A stretch of 64,000 nucleotides of DNA from NCBI GenBank assembly GCA_036346225.1, contig JARFIW010001456.1, positions 620,001 through 684,000 of the forward strand, read 5' to 3'. The translations under genes were made by a program, and so were the position numbers. Source of the DNA: Platerodrilus igneus (lineage: Eukaryota; Arthropoda; Insecta; Coleoptera; Lycidae). Positions within the stretch are counted from its first letter, which is position 1; every line of letters starts with the position of its first letter. Below the pieces are notes generated by a model, which did not search any database, was not told the DNA's origin, and worked only from the letters and a program-made list of their open reading frames with translations. Positions 10,622-24,700 of the stretch are shown one piece after another.

Positions 10622-12631
10622 TTTTATTTTTCTGCAATAAATACGCTTTCGAATAATTTCTCAACTTAAATCTATTTGCTGGGAAACAACAAGTTTATGA
10701 TAATGTTTAAATAAGTCAATATCTTGTTTAGGTATCCGTGAGTACGTTATACCTTCCGATAATGTATAATTGCGTTCTAGTGGGTTTCCCATCTAAAAAT
10801 TTGTCGAAATAATATATTCTACTAGTCTCCAGTAAAACCATGTTTTCCAGCTTCAATCGAGTTTCGATCACGCGGATGTTTGCTTTTCGAGTTCATGTTA
10901 TTTTGAACTCCTTTTAAACTTTGATTCTGCAGCTTGTGCGTCGATCCGATCCACTTGTAAAAACTACTCGTTCTGTTACTCCAAGAGCGATGCACGTTTC
11001 TCTTCTATCAAATGTGTAGATTTGGTGTGGATCGGTAAGCACTCCTGAGTTGTTAATATTAGTAAGATTTTCCTTTTTTTAGCTCTTAGTTGCGTAGCCC
11101 GATTATTCCTTGATGTACTTAATCAACTGCTCTTGCATATAGACTGTCGTTGCAATTATGGTAGTAGTATGGTTGTTGCTGACTACCGCGGCGATGCTGT
11201 GTCAATTCGTTTCCAAGGGCTGACAAGATAAGTATCCCGACACATGTATGTGACTTGTTTTCCTTTTCTAACATACCCAGGGATAAACCCAATTTGAAAT
11301 TAGATACGCTAAGGTTTGTTCTGATAAAATCCTTACTAGAAAAGTTTCGAACTTTAATGCTTTTGCTTTTTGTACTTAACCCATCTGCTTATACGAAAGT
11401 ATCAGCAGTATTCTTTTTTTACTGATTAAAGTTATAACAAATGCTTCATATGGTAATATCCTAGAAAGGTTTCTAAATTTAATGTTTTTTTAATAAACCC
11501 TTCCGCTTATATGAAAGTATCAGCGTTATTCTTTTTTATTTATTTATTGCATGTTAGCTACGAATTGCGCACTTCGTGGTACAATTTGTGAATTAGCCCA
11601 TAGAGTAAAATTGTTTTATTAAACAGTAACCATAGTTAAGTTTGTGTTGCTGTTTCGATAGAAATTTCTATATATATGTTTTTTTATTGTAAATAGAAAA
11701 TCGTTGGCGATGTATTATTTTTGTGTTGCTAGGAACACCTTCCCTCTTCGCATTGGTAGTTAGTCTGATATATTTACGTTTTCTTCCAGCTACGTCATGG
11801 TACGTAGCAAATTAATTTGTGAAGGTTCTGTGGAGCGGTAGGAAATGGTTATCTGACTGGAACAATATAAGTTTCAAATGACAGGAATGACATATAGAAA
11901 ATTTAACCTTTTAAGTCATGCTATTTTGTGGTTTAAGGTAAACAGTTTAACAAGAGATTAAGCATGGCTTACTACATGGTGCAATGCCATTTAGGATTTT
12001 AACCTAACTGGTGCAAACAGCCATAAGTAGTGACAAATAAATTTTGAAAAATAGGGACGAGAGAACTGAAGTCTTGAGATGATATAGGCGTCTAAGAAAT
12101 GCGAAGATTTGATATGTTAAAGATTTCATATAATTTTATGCAAATCTTTGAAGTAATTTCAAATGCATATTTTTAATATAAATTAATATAAATTATTTAA
12201 TTAATTTGTTAATTTTTAATATCTCAAAATATACTGTGTATTAATGTAAGACTCGTTAAATTTACTTTCTCTCGATGAATATTATTTTTCCATATGGAAA
12301 AAGGCAGTTGAGCCGGATCTCCTCTGTGTTGACTGTTGCCAAAACCTGTGACGTCAGGTGAAACAACATGAAATCACAAACTGTAGGCTAGATGATGCTG
12401 TACTTCTCATAAGTGGGTCTGGTCTGGTCTGATGAATCTCAATTTGGGTGTAATACATGGACAGAATGCTTATTGTGAGTCAGTTGCAATTAATTCTTCT
12501 TATTTTATATAGTACTGATTCTATGAAAAAGAACGCAAAGCATTTGAGGTGTCTTAAACTGATTAAATTAAATATTCTAAATGAATAAATTATGGAGTTT
12601 TTTTGTTACATTACTTACCTTATATTTTTAG
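10622..12631. other. Non-coding DNA, no feature recognised
   Basis: About 2 kb of AT-rich sequence with no long open frame. A short repeated pattern (CTTTTGCTT / CCCATCTGCTTATACGAAAGTATCAGC) occurs at about 11360-11410 and again near 11500-11525, suggesting a small local duplication. It could be part of an intron of the TEX2-like gene. Confidence 0.45.
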
Positions 12632-12757
12632 GTGAAAAAGTTAACAGAAAACTTACTTGAAGAGGATGACAATTGCAGTCAGAATGTAACAATAGAGGAT
12701 GAAGAGCCACCAGAAGAGGATGTTAGTTTGGATGATTGGAGTACATATTCCCCATTG
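12632..12757 (+). CDS. TEX2: Putative TEX2-like exon (acidic linker)
   Basis: A 126-nt open stretch between a good acceptor (TATATTTTTAG) and donor (GTAAGT). It encodes 42 residues rich in Asp/Glu with DDWSTYSPL at the end. It starts and ends in phase 0, matching the phase-0 start of the next exon (ESPVETHIYLFG). I do not recognise the sequence itself as TEX2. The assignment rests on splice sites, phase and position upstream of the PH-like region. If it is wrong, the visible gene starts at 19340. Confidence 0.5.
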
Positions 12758-15700
12758 GTAAGTTTTTATATGCAGTAAGTAAACAAATTACAAACTATCA
12801 ACTTTTTCATTTGTTATTACTGTAAAATAATATTAATCTCCACGCTTCTTAAACTTCTGTATAAATATTTTACAGTACATCTGAGTAGAGGTAAAATACT
12901 TTTTAGCATTAGTATTTCAGTAAATTTTAATGTACTTTTTAAAATACAAACTAGCAGGTTTGAAAATTCCTTTTATGGACACTGGTCATACGAGTTCAAA
13001 CCAATAAAATCAAATTTGATTGTTTTCTAGGGCGTTATCTTAATTACTATATTAGCCATCTGTAGCAGTATAAAGTAAACACCATTATAGCCATGGATTA
13101 CCATATTTACAAAATATGTAATGCTAAATCGAAGCTTTTATCATCAAATAATCAATAACTTTGTAACACTTTTCGAATAAACAGTAATTAAAACCCTTCA
13201 TTACAAAAAAATATTTAAAACTAAATACGTATTTCAACCACTATGTGGTTTATCATCAGTAGAAAACTTGTCCGGAGGTAAAATACCCCCTCATTCGGAT
13301 CTCCAGGAGGGGTACTTGGTACAACGGTTTGATTTAGTGATAGGGACTTTGAATGTAAGGTCATTACTTAGAGTAGATAGGTTAACGAATTTATAAGTCG
13401 AAATGAGAAAAGGAAAGCTGGACATTTTAGGTATTATTGAAGTGAGATGGCTAGATAGTAATGAATTTTGGTAAGATAATTATAGAATAATTACAACTTT
13501 TTCAACTAGTGAACAGGCAGGGGTAGGAAAAGTGTTAGATAAAAGATTAGGACGTAAAGTTAAAAAGTACTTACAATTTAGTGATAGAATAATTATGGCT
13601 AGATTGTGTACGAAACCCACAGACACTGTTTTAGTACAGGTTTTCATGCCAACAACTCAGTACAAGAATGAGGAAGTAGAAAAGGTATACGAGGATATAA
13701 ATATTATAGTGAGAAAAGTAAAGGGAGAATTTAATAGTTATGGGCGATTTTAATGTGTCAGTGGAAGAAGGTAGTGAGAGAAAAATGGTACGAAAATTTG
13801 GGTATGGTAGATGAAATGATAGAGGAGAAAGATTATTTGAGTTATGCCAGGAACATAGATTAGTAACTGTAAACACCTTATTCGAACAACATGTTAGGAG
13901 AAGATGTACCTGGAAAGCGCCAGGTGATAGGGCTAGATACCAAATAGATTATATTTTAGTTAAACAAAGATATAGAAACCAAGTTAAAAACTGTCGTAGT
14001 TATCCAGGGACTGACATAGATAGCGATTATAACTTAATTCAAAATGAAGTGTAAACTAAAGTTCAAAAAATTGAGAAAGGTTAAAAGAGAGAGATGGGAT
14101 CTAGGTAAGCTTAATGATAGTATGGTAAAAGAGGAATATAAACAAGTATTAGATAATAAGAGCAAAGAGTTAGCTGTAGGAGGGAACGTAAAAAATAGAT
14201 GGAAGATATACCTGGAAAGTGCCAGGTGATAGGGTTAGATAACAAATAGATAGTTAAATAAAGATTTAGAAACCAAGTTAAAAACTGTCATAGTTATCCA
14301 GGGGTTCACATAGGTAGCGATCATAACTTAGTTAAAATGAAGTGTAATTTAAAATTCAAAAAATTGATAAAGGCTAAAAGAGAGGGATGGGATCTAGATA
14401 AGCTTAATGGGGGGCTGTACATGATACAGCAACACAGACAAGATGATTTGAGAGTAGGTAAGACAGACAGGGCTTACAGGGCAGTTAAAAAGTTTTTCGG
14501 GTAACATAGGAAAAAATATAATGGCATTAAAGATGAGAATAATGAGCTTCTTATAAAAAAAGTTGAGGTAGCAGATAGATGGAAAAGATATTTAGAAGAT
14601 TTATATACGGGAGATGTGGATGAGTTGAGAACGCCCAAGAAGAGGATGTAGAAATAGGGTTCTCAATATTAAGAGAGGAACTTGATAGCGTTGTTAGGGA
14701 TCTTAAACTAAATAAAGCACCAGGGATAGCTGATATACCCACAGAATTAGTAAAATGTGCAAGTCAGAAAACTTTAGACAGATTATTTGAACTAGTAAAA
14801 GTAATATATGACACAAGTGAGGTCCCAATAGATTTCGAAAACAATAATATTATCCCAATCCCAAAAAAGTCGGTAGCTGATAGGTGTGAGAATTTTAGAA
14901 CGGTTAGTTAATTTCCCACGCTTCCAAAATACTACCAATAATAATTAAAAATAGAGTAGAAGCTTTGACTGAGAATTATTTAGATGAAGACCAATATGGT
15001 TTTCGTAAAGACAGAGGGACTAGAAAACTGTACTAATGATTAGGGTAATTATTGAAAAAAGGTTACAAAAAATAAACTCATTTCGCGTTTGTAGATTTAG
15101 AAAAAGCATTTGATAGGGTTAATTGGATTGTTATGTTCAGGGTTTTGCGAAAAATAGGAATCTCTCATAGGGATAGAAAAATTATTTACCGTCTATATAA
15201 AAACCAACGTGGAGTAATTAGATTTGATGAAATGGAAAAGGAAGCGACGATTAGAAATGGTGTTAGACAGGGCTGTATACTATCTCCCTTGGTTTTTAAA
15301 GTTTATTTTGAGGAAGTTTTAAACTTAGCTAGAGAAAGAAAAGAGATAGGTATTATTGTACAGAGACTAAATAGACATGTTACGTTTTGCAGATGATATA
15401 GCCATTATAGCAGAGTCTAGAAAATAATTAGGAGTTTTTAAATATTTTACATGAGATACTACAGAGTAACTACAGTATGAGAATTAATTCAGGAAAGAAA
15501 GATAATGACAAGTGAGTTACAGCCTATATAGTAGCTAGAATAGCTGAAGCTAGAAAAATGTTTTTTAAAAGAAAGACTTACTAATAGCTAATAGTATTAG
15601 TTTAGATAATAGAAAAAGAGTCTTAAGGTTGTACGTATGGAGCATTCTATTATACAGTAGTGAGACTTGAACAATTAAAGAGGTAGATAAGAAAAAGATT

Positions 15701-18700
15701 GAAGCTTTTGAAACTTGGTGTTATAGGAGAATGTTAAAGATGAGTTGGACAGATAGAGTAACAAATGAGGAAGTTTATAGAAGGATAGGTGAGGAACTCT
15801 GTATGTGGAAACAATTAATGATCAGGAGATATAGAATGATAGGGCACCAATTAAGACATGAGGAGGGACTATTTAGTTAGGTTTTAGATTATAAGCTACC
15901 AAATAAAAATAGAGTAGGAAGACCTAGACAAAGCTATATTAGTCTAATTATTAGAGAAGTGAAGGGTATATACACCTTGTTTAGACTAGCTCAGAATAGA
16001 AAAAAATTTAGAGCTGTGTCAAACCGACCTTAAGTAAGTTCGAAAACAAAACAAAAAAATAAATAAAAATCAGTTAACTAAATGTCACCATGACATAACT
16101 CACAATTAATTAGTGGTCGGGCATGTTGGCAGCGATTCGTTGCTTAAGCCTTACCATAACATATAATTTAACATTTTTTCTTTTTTGAAGCGGATAACCA
16201 GGTTATATTTCATTTCCTTATAAATGGTAATCATGTAAACATGTTGGAGTTCTTTAACAACCATCAAGTTGCTAATATGTATGTAGAGCCAGGTAGATAG
16301 GAAAAAGACCTAGACCGAGGTATATTAGTCAAATTATTGGAAATTTAAGTTGTGAAGGGTATGTAGAACTTTTTAGATTAGCACAGAATAGAAAAGTAGT
16401 TAAAGCTGCATCAAACCGACCTTAGGTAAGGTCGAAAACAAAATGATGATGATCAGTAGAAAAATTCAAGAAATAAGTAAAAAGTAAAAAAATGTTGTTC
16501 TGGAACGCTTCTGAGGATATTCTTCTCACCATGTAGGCTGAAGTGAACCTTTGCAACACACAATTTACCAATTAGTGAATTCACTTATTGTTGTGGAGAT
16601 TACTAGCTCACATGGTGAGGCAAGTACCCTCAAAATTGTTCAAAGCAGCATTTGTAAATTGTATTGGAAAGGGTTCATTCACATAGTGGTTGAATATGTT
16701 ATTTAGTGTTTAAATATTTTTTGTAGTAGAGGGGTTTTAATTATTGTGTATGAGTTCATCGACCATGATTTCCAAAATTCTTTATGCAAGAAGATTTAGT
16801 TACAGAATCAATACAACTTACTATTGCAACAAGTAAACGCAACTTCCTACCATTTAGAAGGCTATACATTCATTCAGAAATCCTTGCCATCGTTAGCAGG
16901 AATTTTAAAACAAAAACAGTATAACAATCACCAGTACCCATAGCGCATAAAAATTTATTTATACATATCAAGAATAAGATAGAAAAAGAAATTATACTGT
17001 AGAAATCTACGTATATAGGGTAAAGCACTTAATTTTGCTCAATTATATAAAGAGTTGTTACGTGTTACGGTATTCTGTGCGGACAAGAAAGAACGCAGCA
17101 CAGTAAGTAGTACAAAAATTGCCTACACCGAATATCGCAACCAAACACAGAGACAAAATGGAACTCCAAAAGAATCAGAGTTTGGGTTAGCTTAACAATG
17201 TCAGAGAGTGGGGTGAGCGACCCAGAAAGAAAATTGAATTGAAAACCTCGATAACAAAGAAATTTATTTTACGAACATGTGGGAAACATGCAATCATCCA
17301 ACAGAATATTTACAAACTTCAAAAATACTTGGTTGCGGAATCGTTCGTTACAATGTGATGTACATAAATGTAAATATACATAATATACAGTCTACATAGA
17401 AAAATGTCAAGCACAAAATCTTACTATCTAATTACAAGCATACTTATATGTTCCAACCCTAAATATGTATAAAAAATATCGAAATAATAATATAGTCAGT
17501 AAAAATGGTTTTAAAACAGTTCATTATTTGACTTTCATATTAATTTAAACAGTAAATCAAACAGTAGAAAAGTGCTCTAAACGCATTAAAATTCTTATGG
17601 TAATTTACACATAATTAAGCATGCGTTATCGTCAGTCTCTAATATATTGTAAAAGTAATCAAAAGCAAGTGTCTATCTTCCAGAATATCAATACAAAATA
17701 AAGTAAACAGAAAACATATTGTACCTGGAGTTATCTTCTCTCGGGTGCCATCTCACGAAATGCAGCTAGGGGCTGGAACAACTTAAAGATACTGCACTAG
17801 CACATTTTAAGAACGCGACTTCACAATGTTCAAAGAGCAGTTGAATTAGTAACAGCTATTGAATAGTTAAGAAACCTTTTCAATGTTGGAGTCGTATTTA
17901 TACAGCTTTTAAAAATTATGTAAGGAAAATATCAAACCATTCCTGCCGATATTGGTGTAGAATATTCTGAGAAGGCAAGCAAAAAAATATACAACGGTAA
18001 AACCTTCCTAGAATTCAGAAAACAAAATATGATAATTAATTCTATTGAATTCTTTGATTGCAGGGGAAGCAAGCTTCATTTTAAAATGCCTCTCCAAACT
18101 ACGGTGAAGCATGTAAAGTAGCTTAGCTTTCTCGAACAGAACAGAGGTTTGTGGGATTGATCCATGCTATAAATATTCTTTGAATAATTTATTAAGGAAA
18201 GACGTTACTATAAACGTATGTAAATATATCAACATGGAATTTTGAGGAATAACCAGTGAACATAAGGAGCACGTGTTTCCAAGGAAGAGACATTATTTAA
18301 AATCGTTTAAGAAGCAAATATTTCAAAGGAATTCTAAGGGTTTAGTAGAGACAAACGCTTGATTGTTTGTAACGAATTGATAAATGGTTATAGGGTATAT
18401 TTCAGGTATTGAGGAACATTTTTATGCAGGATGGTTTTTGATACTTGAATATTTGCTAGGTTTGGATTGTTTGGGAGAATAATATAAGGAGGGGTTTAGA
18501 TTAGCAGTTTCAATTACGAGCGTTGTAATTTCTTGCAAAATCTATCTATTTTCGAAAGTTAACATAACAGAGTAATATGTATCAGGTCGATATTTTTTAA
18601 AACGGCAAACAAATAATAAGACAAAAAGTTACATTGGAAATAAATTTTGGTGGTTGCGTTTTCCACCCCTTACAACCAGGGGGTAAACCAAATAAATTAC

Positions 18701-21700
18701 TGAGTAAGTGTATTTTTGATAGTAAAAAATGTCACCTTAATTTCAATTTGCTAACTTTTTAGTGTTTGTTAATAAAAATGAAAAACAAATTTTATGTATC
18801 CCCTTTAATGGGGCCGTATCTTAACAAGGGATGCTCCAATGAAGTTTCTTTATATGAAAGACTCTATCTCTTTTACGATGAGGAATCACCCCCTGAAATG
18901 TTTTAAACTTATTTTGTTACACTCGGTAGAAGTACAATATATGGATTTGAATTGTTGTTTGTAGTGGAGAGGGTATTGCTATATTAGATGTAGATCTTTA
19001 TTTAAGAAGTATTTTTTTGAAAAGTTATTAAAATTTTTATTCATATGATCTATTTTTTTCCTCGAAAAATCTTCCTATCGTTTTTCCGAATAAAGAAAAA
19101 TGTAAAATGACCAACAACGTAAATCAAATATACTTATAATTGGGGTACAAAACTTTATAAGGTTGGTAATATATCAAAAAGAAAAATTTTTACAAATTTT
19201 AAAAGTACTTGGAAAATTTTGGAAATAAAATTTCAAAATGATTAGTTTGCATTTATAAACTATTACTTCAAATGACAAAGACGTAATTGTGCATTGATTT
19301 TTCAATTACGCTAATTCTAAATTTAGTGTTTTTTTGTAGGAAAGTCCAGTGGAAACTCATATATACTTATTTGGACGGACTGGAAGGGAAAAAGAAGACT
19401 GGTTTCGTCGTTTTACTGCCGCAACACGTAAAGGATGCAATACATATTCTAATGAACTTTCAAAATTTGAAAAGGATGTCACTGAAACTATTTCAGAAAC
19501 TGTAAACAACTCAACACATTATGAAACTGAATATCTTCAGTATATGTCACAATTAGTGAAGGTGTTTCCTTTACTTATAGTCCAACGAAAATTTATTTTT
19601 AGTATTTTATGTTTTCGTCAACCTCTTTCTTTTCTAAACAATTTCCTACAAGTGAATTTTTAATTTATTTTTAACACTATTGATTTTAGGCATCTAAAAG
19701 TAACAAGAGTAAAGAAGAGGATTGTATTGGGGCTTTGAATGTGTTATGGCTTAATGCTGTAGTGGGACGTGTTTTGTATGATTGGTCTCGAGATCCTGGT
19801 TTTACTAATATGCTTCGAGATAAAATTCATAGGAAATTAATGTCCATTAAGTTACCATATTTTATTGAGCAGCTGAGCGTACATGAATTATCTTTAGGTA
19901 AACTTTATGTTGTACTGTTATGTATACTTTTGCGGTGTTATATAAATTTTGAGATACATATGAGGTTACTACATAAACTTTTAGATATGACAAAATTTGT
20001 ACTAAATGTGTCTGAAGTTAAAACTCTCGCAACACACTTTCAAAATATTTTATTTCAGAATTACTATCGTCTTCAGTGGAAAATCTTTTACTGTGTGGAT
20101 GATTTTTAATTAAAAAGAAAGTTAAAGGAACAGAAAATGCTAAATTTGGCGATGCAGTGGATGTATTTAACAGTTTAATAACTTTAATACAATTTAATCC
20201 AATAAGTATAATAAACAATTCATCAAAGAACCCGTATATAATAAATATGCACAAACGTGATCGAGCATGTCAATTTAATACAATTAAGAAGTAATACTCA
20301 CCTGTACTAAACACAATATGTCTTCGCATCATGAAGGAGCATGGCAAACAGTCCTGAGTGCTCTTGTTCCAGCAACCATGTAATAAGGGTTGACAACAGA
20401 TGGGCTTGTGGTGGTTTTACTCAACTGAAATATTGATCCAGTCGTGGACAAGTTTACGCTCACAATTACCAATAGAGGTCTTTAATCTTCAACAACTTTT
20501 AGCTGTATACTCTTGTACCAAATTATTAATCACTTTCTTCAAGCAATTTTTGTTATATAAATATTTTTCTAATAAATAGCAAAGTAATAGTGCAAGATCA
20601 ATATGTGAAAATGACTATAACAATATAAAAAACTATCAACTTGTTAGTATCAGTATCATAATATTCTTTTGTTTAAATTTCTACAGTTAGTAAAGAAGAT
20701 GGCTGACAAAGACGGGTCGGGTCGCGTCTTGATGACTCCAATAAAATTATTTGTAAAGTGTGCATTAGGGGAGCTTCCGGTGGCCCTAAATGTGTTTTAT
20801 GTAAAATGTGCAAAGCAGTTTTCCACAGAAGTTGTGCTGAGCAAAAAAAGCTGCATTTTCTTGATTCCAATGTTAATTGTTGTATTAATATAATCGATAC
20901 TATTTCGGCTTTTTCCGCCATTCCAGATGCTCCTAATATGGTTTGTGATATTCAAAGACAACTGATATCTTCACTTCGCAATGAAATTTGTTTACTGCAC
21001 GAAAACGCTGCACTTTTAAAAGAGAAAATTGTTATACTGCAATTACAGAATGATTCATTTAAGGCTCAGCTAAACTATGATCAACCGGTTTCGAATACAT
21101 GTGCGCCACGTAGATCTCGTACAAGTGAAAGTTCAAGTTCAATGCACATTTACTCTGATCTTAGACACAGTAAGCAAATGGTTGTGTCTTATTCAACTAA
21201 TGTGGTTGCCGTCGCTAAAGCTACTTGCAATGACGAATTGTCAAATACGACAGTTGGAATAGATAAATTTAAAAGGCAGAACAAACATAATAAACATGTG
21301 GGTGACTCATATTCCACCAAAACAGCCGCTGTTGTCAATAACAATGGTGAATCGTTGACTGCATTACCTGAACTAGCAAAAGTTCAAGGGCAACTTATGA
21401 ATACAATTATTAATTTGAACACTCGGGATTCTGTCCCATTGCTTAATTTGGAAAGACCATTTTGTCCTGCGGCTCCTGTTAATAAATTGGGACCTGCTAA
21501 CTTAAATAAGCCCACTTCTAAGAACACCCCTCTAAATTCTAACCTCAATAAAAATAATAAGAACTTACTAATTTACGGTAATAATGCAGACTCGGACATT
21601 CAAGGAGTTGAAAAATCCAGATTTATTATTGTATCTAGAGTACATCCTAAATTTAGTAAAGAAGATATCTTGGGATTTCTTAGTAAAAACAGCATAAGAA

Positions 21701-24700
21701 GCATCATCTTGTTTTGAATTAACTACCAAATATAACAATTATGTCTTTTAAAATTGGTGTAAATAATTTACATGTAAGTAAAATATTGTGAAATAACTTA
21801 TGGGGTAATCATCTTATTGCCGAACCATTTAGGTCCAAAAGTAATCAGGCTCAGACCAGGGGTTTTCAATAAACTATGACAAATCAGTTTTTAATAAAAT
21901 ACATGAGGATAAGTTTCGTAAATCTCCAGATGTCTCAACCTTGAATACTTTTTGTTTGAATATTCAATCATTATACAATAAAATTAATGACAGGAAAGCA
22001 TTTTTTATCTCTAATAATATTAAATGTGGCGTGTTATGTGGCAGTTTGTTACAATTAATAATTTGGTACTTATCTCTAGCTTGTCAGATCTAAATTTTCT
22101 TAGGAAAGTGACTATTTTTGTAGATGAGAAATTTTACTCCACTGCTAATATGTTGGAGTCAATCAATAAATACTCAATTGAGTTACATGCCAAATTATGT
22201 GCAATACATTTTAATCATATCGATCTTACTATTATTACTATTTATAGATCCCCTAATAAGGGATCAATTGACATTTTGTGAAACGCTTCACAGAGTATTT
22301 AAGCACCTTGGTTTGCCTTTTAGGTCTCACCTTCTGGTCTGTGGTGATTTTAATGTTAATTTTGAATCTACTGAGAAAACAGCTGTAACACTGATTGAAT
22401 TTTTTGTTTCCTTTGGCTTGTACATTGTTAATAGAAAAGCTACTCGTCTTTCTAACTGTCTTGATACAATCTTTACCAATATTCCATCTCTCTCTTGTAG
22501 AGTGGCTAAGACTGGTTTATCTGATCATCTTGTCCTTGCCAATCAATTAAATCTTAACGATAATTTTAAAGTTGTTAATCATCGTAAATCTTATCGACCT
22601 TATACAATATATGAGAAATATAAATTTTTAATCATATCCAACTAGTTAACAGGAACTTTATTGATGACAATAGTCTGTCCATTAATGACAAATTTACTAA
22701 CTTTATGTTTATAATTGCTTGTGCAGTTGATCTATGTTTTCCTATCAAGCACGTAAGGATATTGAATAACAGTTCCAAAAAAAGTTGTCAATTGGTTTAC
22801 AGATGACCTACGAAAGATGCGTGATAATTACGTACTTCATGTTGAATTCTATGCTGCTTTTCCTAGTGAAGAACTCAAACGGCATGTTAATAAATTAATA
22901 TATGCTTATCGTCATGCACTTAAAAATGCTAAAATTAATGCCTATGACAACTACATTCTTAGAGCTAATAATAATAATAAAAGAAAATGGGATTTGATCA
23001 ATGATTTCAAAAGTTCTAAAAACAGAGCCAATGATAAGAACACTCATTTCTCAGCTGATGACTTCGACTATTCTTTTATCGATTCTGTTGCAGAAATCTT
23101 ATCCAATTTATCGAATACTAACACCAGTACCACAACTACTTATGCCCATTGTTTCTCTGGTTTGGTACCCTCTTTACATTTTGAAGAAGTTTGTTTCAAC
23201 TATGTACGTGATGTTATGCTAGCGATGAGGAATTCCCGATCGAAGGATTTGTTTAATATTAACATCTCTTTAGTTAAATCAGTTATCAACAGTATTCTTA
23301 TTCCGCTAACCAAATTATTTAATATTTGCATAAAGAAAGCAGTTTTCCCTGATATTCTGAAACTAGCAAATGTGATCCCTGTTCATAAAAAGGGTATGTT
23401 TGATGATATTAAAAACTATCATCCTATTTCTCTTTTACCCACTTTTTCGAAAGTTTTTGAATGTATATTAAATACTCAAATTACTTCTTATCTTGAAAAT
23501 AATAGTTTGTTTTGTGCTGAGCGATTCTGCTTCTGAAAAAATTATCTACTAGTGATGCATTAGTCAAATTGCCGTTAAATTCTGTGATTTGACTAAGGCT
23601 TTTGATTGTGTTGATCATGCCCTCTTAGTTAACAAATTAAAAGGTTTAAATTTTGATGATGATAGTATTAAGCTAATTGCATCATATCTGACTGCTAGGT
23701 CTCAACGTGTTTTTTACAAAGGCAAATTGTCCAGCATGTGTGAAGTTTTTCTGGTGTTCCTCAAGGTTCCATTTTCGGTCCGCTCCTTTTCTTATGTTTT
23801 GTTTACGACTTACCTTTTTTTCTAAAAGACAAGTGTGATGTTGTCCTTTATGCACAGATGACACCACTCTTTATAATAAGAGTGATAATAAGGCTCAATG
23901 GTAGCTTACAGTGTGACATCTTTATGCCTCACTGAATAATGGTTTAATGATAACATATGACGGTAATTCTATAATGGTAATTACCTGATCGTTTAAATGT
24001 ATATAATTTTATATACACTAATGTTAACACTTCTGAACAATATCACAAGGTATCACCTTAAGCTAGTGAAAGGGATCAACTTGGTGTACTTACCCCTGGC
24101 CAGTGCTGCTGTATTACCTAATGGTTCCTAGTCCAAAGGCGAGAGCAGGTGAGACATCTTGTTCAGCAAGGGTTCATCGGCAAACTAACTATTAATATCA
24201 GGAAATAAGACACTTGAAGTAACCCAAATAATCATCTATTCACTTGTTCTAACTGATCCAATATTACTTCATTCTTTTTTCTTATTCAAGGCTAATTGAC
24301 AATACTATAATGTGATCCAAATGCATGCAGCTGGTTCCACATATGATGCTAAAATTTAAACAAATAAGTACACATGTAACACAAATGGCGGACAATAGAT
24401 AATTGACACAAATGTTCGCTAATATTTTTGAAGGAACAACACTCAACCTTGGAAAAGGTACCATTAGCATCTTATCCCACAGGCATAACCCTGGTCGTTG
24501 ATATAATACCTCGAGTTGTCTCGGGAACATAGAAAGGTGGAGAAACAAGAAGTGATATTCATTTTCATCATCATACTCTTTCCTAGATCCAACCTCTCAA
24601 ATGGAATCCAATTCCCAACAGTCAACGCACAAGATGACACTAAAGGGTGTATCGTGTGTTGTAAGTAACGCTTCCAAAAAGTGTAAAAATCCAAAACAAA

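Larger units (their letters stand above)
13190..16745 (-). mobile_element. Penelope-like element fragment 1, split by an RTE-type LINE
   Basis: The left piece (about 13190-13266) has the hammerhead-like hairpin and the terminal block GGGTTTTAATTA (minus strand). The right piece (16452-16640) matches the 3' region of the GIY-YIG Penelope fragment at 56358-57440: TGTTGTTCTGGAAC, GAGGATATTCT and TAGGCTGAAGTGAACCTT occur in both, in the same order. Between them sits an RTE-type LINE with a 12-bp target duplication. No Penelope coding sequence is left here. Confidence 0.65.

Noticed and set aside
8301..10656. Two nearly identical proteins encoded at 8516-8301 (minus) and 10438-10656 (plus)
   Set aside because: Both lie in the long inverted repeats of the Tc1-like element; their similarity is that of the DNA repeat.
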